Assembly (NCBI GenBank): GCA_905205975.1
Contig: CAJLFQ010000016.1
Span: forward strand, 1-35,133
Direction: 5' to 3'
DNA: 35,133 bases
From: an uncultured Eubacteriales bacterium
GTDB lineage: Bacteria > Bacillota > Clostridia > Oscillospirales > QAMX01
Of the stretch, positions 31,536 to 35,133 are shown piece by piece (positions within the stretch are counted from its first letter, which is position 1; every line of letters starts with the position of its first letter). The position numbers and the translations under genes were made by a program. The notes under the pieces were generated by a model. The model did not search any database. It was not told the DNA's origin and worked only from the letters and a program-made list of their open reading frames with translations.

Positions 31536-31799
31536 ATGAACAAAAAATGGTCGGAGTTTATCATGGAAATTCCAGCAGCAGACAAAGACAGTGTCCTGCT
31601 GTGCAGCACCATGGGGTTCAATGTGATACGGGTCAAAAGAGAATCAGACGCATACCGGGCGTATGTGGAAAAGACAACAGATCACTTGACGCCAACACAA
31701 GAAAGCACGCTTGAAAAAAGTGAATATTCAAACAGGTTGTCTGCAATCTGTTTTCTTTTCTATGGTGCTGCGCAAACAAAAACCTATGCTGTACCTTAG
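31536..31799 (+). CDS. Short protein of unknown function, possibly a truncated peptide-maturase N terminus
   Basis: An 87-residue ORF behind the strong promoter, starting MNKKWSEFIMEIPAADKD. GGAG (31521-31524) lies 11 nt before this ATG; an in-frame ATG at 31530 is 5 nt from it. The first 60 residues look like an alpha/beta module, with DSVLLCSTMGFNVIRV and a DHLTPTQESTLEKSEY helix. That layout, a short strand pair followed by a spacer and an L..E...L helix, resembles the N-terminal region that precedes the radical SAM core in SPASM-type peptide maturases. No CxxxCxxC follows, and the last 25 residues look like a shifted or random tail. It may be a relic of a lost maturase or a free peptide-binding module. 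This is pattern resemblance only. Confidence 0.5.
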   Translation: MNKKWSEFIMEIPAADKDSVLLCSTMGFNVIRVKRESDAYRAYVEKTTDHLTPTQESTLEKSEYSNRLSAICFLFYGAAQTKTYAVP

Positions 31800-31836
31800 C
31801 AACTTGTATCGCGGTAAGACCACTGAGGTAATACCA

Positions 31837-32007
31837 ATGGTGAAAATTCATGCTGTGCCAAAAATACTTCAGATTGCTACTCCAACGGCACAGCCAACTG
31901 CTGCAACGGCCGCTAACGGAGCCGCTGCCACCGCACGCGCGAAACGGCAGCATATCTCTGATATGCTGCCGTCTCTCCGAAAAGCTTGTAAAGGGTGTTT
32001 TGGATGA
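31837..32007 (+). CDS. Candidate secreted peptide precursor (56 residues, Ala/Thr-rich, CxxC tail)
   Basis: A small ORF with a good ribosome site (GAGG 8 nt before ATG). The peptide has a basic, hydrophobic start (MVKIHAVPKILQIA), an Ala/Thr/Pro-rich middle of about 20 residues, a KRQHISDMLPSLRK segment and the end ACKGCFG with two cysteines. Its TGA overlaps the exporter's ATG (ATGA), so the two are translationally coupled. Size, position, basic cleavage-like residues and paired terminal cysteines fit a precursor for the exporter and protease behind it. Against this, it contains a perfect hairpin and shows no family I recognise, so it could be a fortuitous frame. An in-frame extension upstream to a TTG at 31711 overlaps the previous ORF and is not preferred. 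Confidence 0.48.
   Translation: MVKIHAVPKILQIATPTAQPTAATAANGAAATARAKRQHISDMLPSLRKACKGCFG
31944..31972 (+). repeat. Perfect 13-bp hairpin just upstream of the exporter gene
   Basis: Arms ACGGCAGCATATC (31944-31956) and its exact complement (31960-31972) flank a 3-nt loop. No T run follows, so it is not a standard terminator. It lies inside the candidate precursor frame, 32 nt before the exporter ATG, where it could set the ratio of peptide to exporter or protect the transcript. Confidence 0.8.
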
Positions 32008-33812
32008 AAAAAAAGAAGACAAGCAAACTTGCCGATATTCGATTGGTGCTCCGCCCGTTCTGGCAAAAAGACAAAGGCTGCGTGATTGTATACATCTTAG
32101 CGGATGCAGTTGGAGGCACATTTGACAATGTCGTTTGGCTGATGGTAATCTCCACGATGATTCAAATGGTTGAAAAAGGCGCGAGCCTGTGGCACATCGC
32201 TTTGGCGGTCTTTGCGATGCTGGCCGGATGTGAGCTGCTGACTCAAATTTTAACTTTTGTCTGGCGACAATATACACAGCCGCATTGTAAAATGATTAAA
32301 GCGCAAATCAACCGGGAGGTTTTTGAACGCCTGAAAAAGACGGACTGCCAGTATTTTGATTCCCCGGAGTTTTTTGATCGGTTTACGGTGACGTATGGGC
32401 AGTATGCAGACTATGCCGAGTCGGCGATGCAAACGCTGTCATGGTTCATCGGAACCTTTGTCACGGTGATTGCGCTGATTGCTTATATCGCCGTACAAAA
32501 CTGGATCGCCATTGTGGTTGCTGTCTGCATGATGGTGATCCAGGCGTTGATTGAATCAAAGCGCAACCGGCTGAACAAAGCGCGCGATGACAGCAACGCG
32601 AGAAGCCAGCGTGAGAAGAAATACTTCCATCAGACGCTGATTTCAAGGGATGCAGCGATGGACCTGAAATCGACCTATCTCTCCGAGCTGATGAAAGAAA
32701 AGTATGAACAGGCCGTGACGACGTCCATTCGGAACAACAAACGCTATGATATCAAAGGAAACTTTCTGACGCTTTACAACAACCTGGCGGAATTAGGCGG
32801 TCTTGCCATCGTCCAGTTTGTGACGTGCGCATTGGTGCTGGCGGGAAAGGTCAGCATCGGCGCTCTGGTCGTTTTGACCTCGGCGACCAGTGAACTCGCA
32901 TATAAGCTGCAGCAGTTCTCTTGGATGTACCGCGAGGCCGGTGAAATTGCGCTCAACGGCGAGCGTATTCGGACGTTCCTGGAGCAGCCATCGCCGATTG
33001 AACAGAGCGAAAGCGAGCGTCCGGCGCCGAAAACAGACGGCGAAAACTATGCGTTCACGCTGCAAAACGTTTCGTTCTCCTATCCGGAGTCGAGCTTTGC
33101 ACTGAAAAACCTGAACATGACGATCCCGGCGGGCGGCAAGATTGCGATCGTCGGCGAAAACGGCGGCGGCAAAACAACGCTGACAAAGCTCCTGCTGCGC
33201 CTGTATGACCCGCAGAGCGGCGAGATTCTGCTGAACAGCCATCCGCTGACCGACTATGACATCGAAGCCGTCCGCCATAGCATCGGCGTCGCCTTCCAGG
33301 ATTGCCCGGTCTACGCCCTGACCATGCGCGAAAACCTGTCGGTCTACTGTGATGTCAATGATGAAACGATTCAACGGGTTTCCGAAAGTCTGCCGGTTGA
33401 CGAGATTCTGAAAAAGAATGAAGCAACCTACGATACGCAGATCACGCGGCAGTTTGACAACCACGGCATCATGCTCTCCGGCGGCGAACGCCAGAAACTC
33501 TCTGTTGCCCGCGTGATGACGGAGAAGTTCGGCATGCTGATCTTCGACGAACCGACAGCGGCGCTTGATCCGCTTGCCGAGGAACGGCTGAGCCAGACCA
33601 TCCTGAGCGCCGGCAACAAAACGACGACCATCCTGATTTCGCACCGACTGTCCAACGTCGTGAATGCGGACTACATCTATGTGTTCCGTCAGGGCGAGAT
33701 CGTCGAATCGGGGACGCACAAAGACCTGATGGCTGCAAACGGCTACTACGCCGAAATGTTCACGACACAGGCGAAAAACTACCAAAACACGGCTGAAGCG
33801 GCAACGGCATGA
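32004..33812 (+). CDS. ABC transporter, fused permease and ATPase (exporter type)
   Basis: A 602-residue type-I ABC exporter half-transporter that works as a dimer in the membrane. The N-terminal half (about 20-320) holds hydrophobic segments consistent with six helices. The C-terminal ATPase has Walker A GENGGGKTT (384-392), signature LSGGERQK, Walker B MLIFDEPTAALDP and H-loop ISHRLS. There is no N-terminal C39 peptidase domain, so leader removal would need a separate enzyme; the next gene encodes a protease. ATG at 32004 overlaps the candidate precursor stop and has AAAGGGTG about 8 nt upstream; the in-frame GTG at 31995 lies within that region. Substrate is inferred to be a peptide from context; drug or lipid export cannot be excluded. 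Confidence 0.9.
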   Translation: MKKKKTSKLADIRLVLRPFWQKDKGCVIVYILADAVGGTFDNVVWLMVISTMIQMVEKGASLWHIALAVFAMLAGCELLTQILTFVWRQYTQPHCKMIKAQINREVFERLKKTDCQYFDSPEFFDRFTVTYGQYADYAESAMQTLSWFIGTFVTVIALIAYIAVQNWIAIVVAVCMMVIQALIESKRNRLNKARDDSNARSQREKKYFHQTLISRDAAMDLKSTYLSELMKEKYEQAVTTSIRNNKRYDIKGNFLTLYNNLAELGGLAIVQFVTCALVLAGKVSIGALVVLTSATSELAYKLQQFSWMYREAGEIALNGERIRTFLEQPSPIEQSESERPAPKTDGENYAFTLQNVSFSYPESSFALKNLNMTIPAGGKIAIVGENGGGKTTLTKLLLRLYDPQSGEILLNSHPLTDYDIEAVRHSIGVAFQDCPVYALTMRENLSVYCDVNDETIQRVSESLPVDEILKKNEATYDTQITRQFDNHGIMLSGGERQKLSVARVMTEKFGMLIFDEPTAALDPLAEERLSQTILSAGNKTTTILISHRLSNVVNADYIYVFRQGEIVESGTHKDLMAANGYYAEMFTTQAKNYQNTAEAATA

Positions 33813-34714
33813 AAATCTTCGTCATTGATACGGGGCTGTCCGCTGCTTTCCGGACGACACGGAACAGCATTCGCAGGCTCTCGCTGGTAAGAGAAGGAGA
33901 AACCGTCGTTCAAACGGCAGATGGTTTCGACACGGATGGACATGGCACAGCCGTTGTCCGGATCATTGACCGGCTGGTTCAAGGCTGTGAAATCACGTCC
34001 GTCAAGGTCAGCGAAAAAAACTTTGACCAATGGCTGCTGGATGCACTGCGCCATATCCTCGCAAACGAACGGCCGGATGTGATCAACCTGAGCTGCGGCG
34101 TCACACGGAGTCAAACGATTCCCGCGCTGAAAGACGTTTGTCAGCAGTTGCAGAAAAAAGGCGTTCTCCTGGTGGCGGCGTTCTGCAACGACGGAACCAT
34201 GACCTATCCGGCATCTTTCCCGTCGGTCATCGGCGTCGACGTCTCGGACCGCTATCATAAAATCGGCTCATACGAATATGTCGATGATACGGTGAACATC
34301 CGTACCGCTGCTGCATCGTGGCGGCTTCCGGCGCTGGACAGTCAGTCGATGAAAACATATTCCGGCAACAGCTTCAGTACGCCTGTTTTCACGGCGAAAA
34401 TCGTGAAGCTCCTGCAAAGCGGCATCCCGGCAGACAAAATCCGGGATACGCTGAAAGCGCAGGCAGATCACCGGGCAAGCGTCGAATGTGCGGCAGAAGA
34501 ACCGGAAAAACGGCCGGCGATCAAACAAGCCATCGTTTTTCCGTTCAATAAAGAAGTCCATGCGCTGGCGCGCTGTGAAGACATGCTCGATTTCCAAATC
34601 GCAGCCTTTTGCGACTTGCCCGCGTCCGGGCGGGTCGGCGTGCCGGTCAGGGAACTGATTGGCAGCGGCAGTGAACAGGTCATCCGTGATTTCAATAATG
34701 AAACACAGTTATAA
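33809..34714 (+). CDS. Subtilisin-like serine protease (S8), cytoplasmic
   Basis: A 301-residue S8 peptidase with a complete triad: Asp7 in FVIDTG, His45 in DTDGHGTAV, and Ser188 in SGNSFSTPVFTA, with oxyanion Asn127 in AAFCNDG. It starts directly at the first catalytic strand, with no signal peptide and no pro-domain, so it acts inside the cell. It carries a C-terminal extension of about 70 residues (about 230-301) of unknown role. The ATG overlaps the exporter stop (ATGA), so the two are translated together. Such leaderless subtilases occur in clostridial peptide-maturation cassettes and probably cleave a leader before export. Its substrate here would be the 56-residue peptide; this is inference. 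Confidence 0.9.
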   Translation: MKIFVIDTGLSAAFRTTRNSIRRLSLVREGETVVQTADGFDTDGHGTAVVRIIDRLVQGCEITSVKVSEKNFDQWLLDALRHILANERPDVINLSCGVTRSQTIPALKDVCQQLQKKGVLLVAAFCNDGTMTYPASFPSVIGVDVSDRYHKIGSYEYVDDTVNIRTAAASWRLPALDSQSMKTYSGNSFSTPVFTAKIVKLLQSGIPADKIRDTLKAQADHRASVECAAEEPEKRPAIKQAIVFPFNKEVHALARCEDMLDFQIAAFCDLPASGRVGVPVRELIGSGSEQVIRDFNNETQL

Positions 34715-34819
34715 AGATGACGATGTTGCATAGGAGCACAAAGGAAGGATGTAATAATTCAAAATGTATCGTTCCCAACTATTTATTCATTTTTTTGATA
34801 TCATTTTTGCATTACCCTC

Positions 34820-34848
34820 TTGAAAAAGTATAACAAATACAGTATAAT
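34820..34848 (+). promoter_or_regulatory. Promoter of the TetR-type regulator gene
   Basis: TTGAAA (34820-34825), 17-bp spacer, TATAAT (34843-34848) in a strikingly AT-rich stretch (about 34735-34880). The interval 34715-34890 holds no gene or terminator I can support. Confidence 0.85.
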
Positions 34849-34890
34849 ATTAAGGAACACTAACTTAATTTCCGAGAAGGAGGGAATATA

Positions 34891-35133
34891 TTGCGCACTG
34901 TAAACGAAGAAGCCCGCAGGGCAAAAACAATCGATATCATGGAAAAATGCTATGACTGCTATGCGGAGAACGGATTTTCCTCTGTCGGAATAAAAGCTAT
35001 TGCGGACGCCTGCGGCTGTAGCGTTCCGAACCTGTATCAGTATTTTGACAATCTCGATGACCTTATTGTTAAGTCCACCGAATACTGTATGAGTAAGGTT
35101 GAAGATGAGTTTATGGCGAAAGCCCCCACGGAT
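34891..35133 (+). CDS. TetR/AcrR family transcriptional regulator, 3' truncated by window edge
   Basis: The first 81 codons are visible and the frame is open to the last base. The start is TTG at 34891, 7 nt after a perfect AAGGAGG site. The N-terminal helix-turn-helix typical of TetR proteins is clear: a helix from about 11-26 leading into ENGFSSVGIKAIADACGCS, then VPNLYQYFDNLDDLI as recognition helix and linker. Only part of the ligand-binding domain is present. It lies 176 nt after the protease gene with its own promoter, so it may regulate genes beyond the window and not the cassette. The flanking DNA is AT-rich, which hints at acquired sequence. Confidence 0.88.
   Translation, partial: MRTVNEEARRAKTIDIMEKCYDCYAENGFSSVGIKAIADACGCSVPNLYQYFDNLDDLIVKSTEYCMSKVEDEFMAKAPTD

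Noticed and set aside
1..35133. CRISPR array, insertion sequences, tRNA or rRNA genes
   Set aside because: No regularly spaced repeats, transposase motifs, terminal inverted repeats or tRNA-like sequences were found on reading either strand.

Overview
The window looks like a chromosomal segment of a Gram-positive anaerobe of the Clostridia, probably an Oscillospirales-like gut lineage. The evidence is a PASTA-domain Ser/Thr kinase followed by rsgA, an ftsEX-M23-ctpA block, a fused ispDF gene, a clostridial-type short peptide deformylase, an S-layer (SLH) protein, AGGAGG-type ribosome binding sites and sigma-A type promoters. By eye the GC content is a little above 50%, and both ends of the accessory segment on the right (about 31.3-32.0 kb and 34.7-35.1 kb) look more AT-rich. 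No rRNA, tRNA, insertion sequence or CRISPR array was seen. The species was not identified.

Layout. (1) 1-2.8 kb: the end of prkC, then rsgA, closed by a hairpin terminator shared with the convergent operon. (2) 2.8-10.7 kb, minus strand: a glycoside catabolic operon read as GH38 alpha-mannosidase, two TIM-barrel sugar isomerases/epimerases and GH2 beta-galactosidase. A clear promoter lies at about 10.77-10.80 kb. (3) 11.0-13.5 kb, plus strand, divergent from it: a SIS isomerase-HAD phosphatase fusion followed by an HldE-like PfkB sugar kinase. The shared 330-bp control region holds two promoters, a 23-bp tandem repeat and a LacI-type operator-like palindrome. (4) 13.5-16.8 kb: a three-gene flavoprotein operon of the glycerol-3-phosphate dehydrogenase type (GlpA-like, NAD/FAD oxidoreductase, DUF1667) behind a consensus promoter and a leader terminator that looks like an antitermination switch. 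(5) 16.9-17.2 kb: a small Ser/Thr-rich lipoprotein. (6) 17.4-25.7 kb: a long co-directional run of a CdaR/PucR-type regulator, ftsE, ftsX, an EnvC-like M23 protein, ctpA, ispDF, a deformylase-like gene and a Gfo/Idh/MocA oxidoreductase. (7) 25.8-28.7 kb, minus strand: a secreted WG-repeat/SLH protein and a PAS-type degenerate sensor. (8) 28.9-31.1 kb: a CwlD/AmiC-type amidase and radA. (9) 31.2-34.7 kb: an accessory cassette with a strong promoter, a short maturase-N-terminus-like ORF, a 56-residue peptide with a CxxC tail, an ABC exporter and a cytoplasmic subtilisin-like protease. The last three are joined by ATGA stop/start overlaps. (10) The window ends inside a TetR-type regulator with its own promoter.

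How the genes fit together. Region 2 plus region 3 reads as import-independent breakdown of mannosides and galactosides, with intracellular isomerisation and phosphorylation of the products. Region 6 joins cell-division peptidoglycan hydrolysis (FtsEX driving the coiled-coil M23 protein) with a PDZ protease and isoprenoid precursor synthesis. Region 9 is the best candidate for an undescribed system: a peptide precursor, exporter and leader-removing protease arranged as in ribosomally made, modified peptide clusters, with no intact modification enzyme visible.
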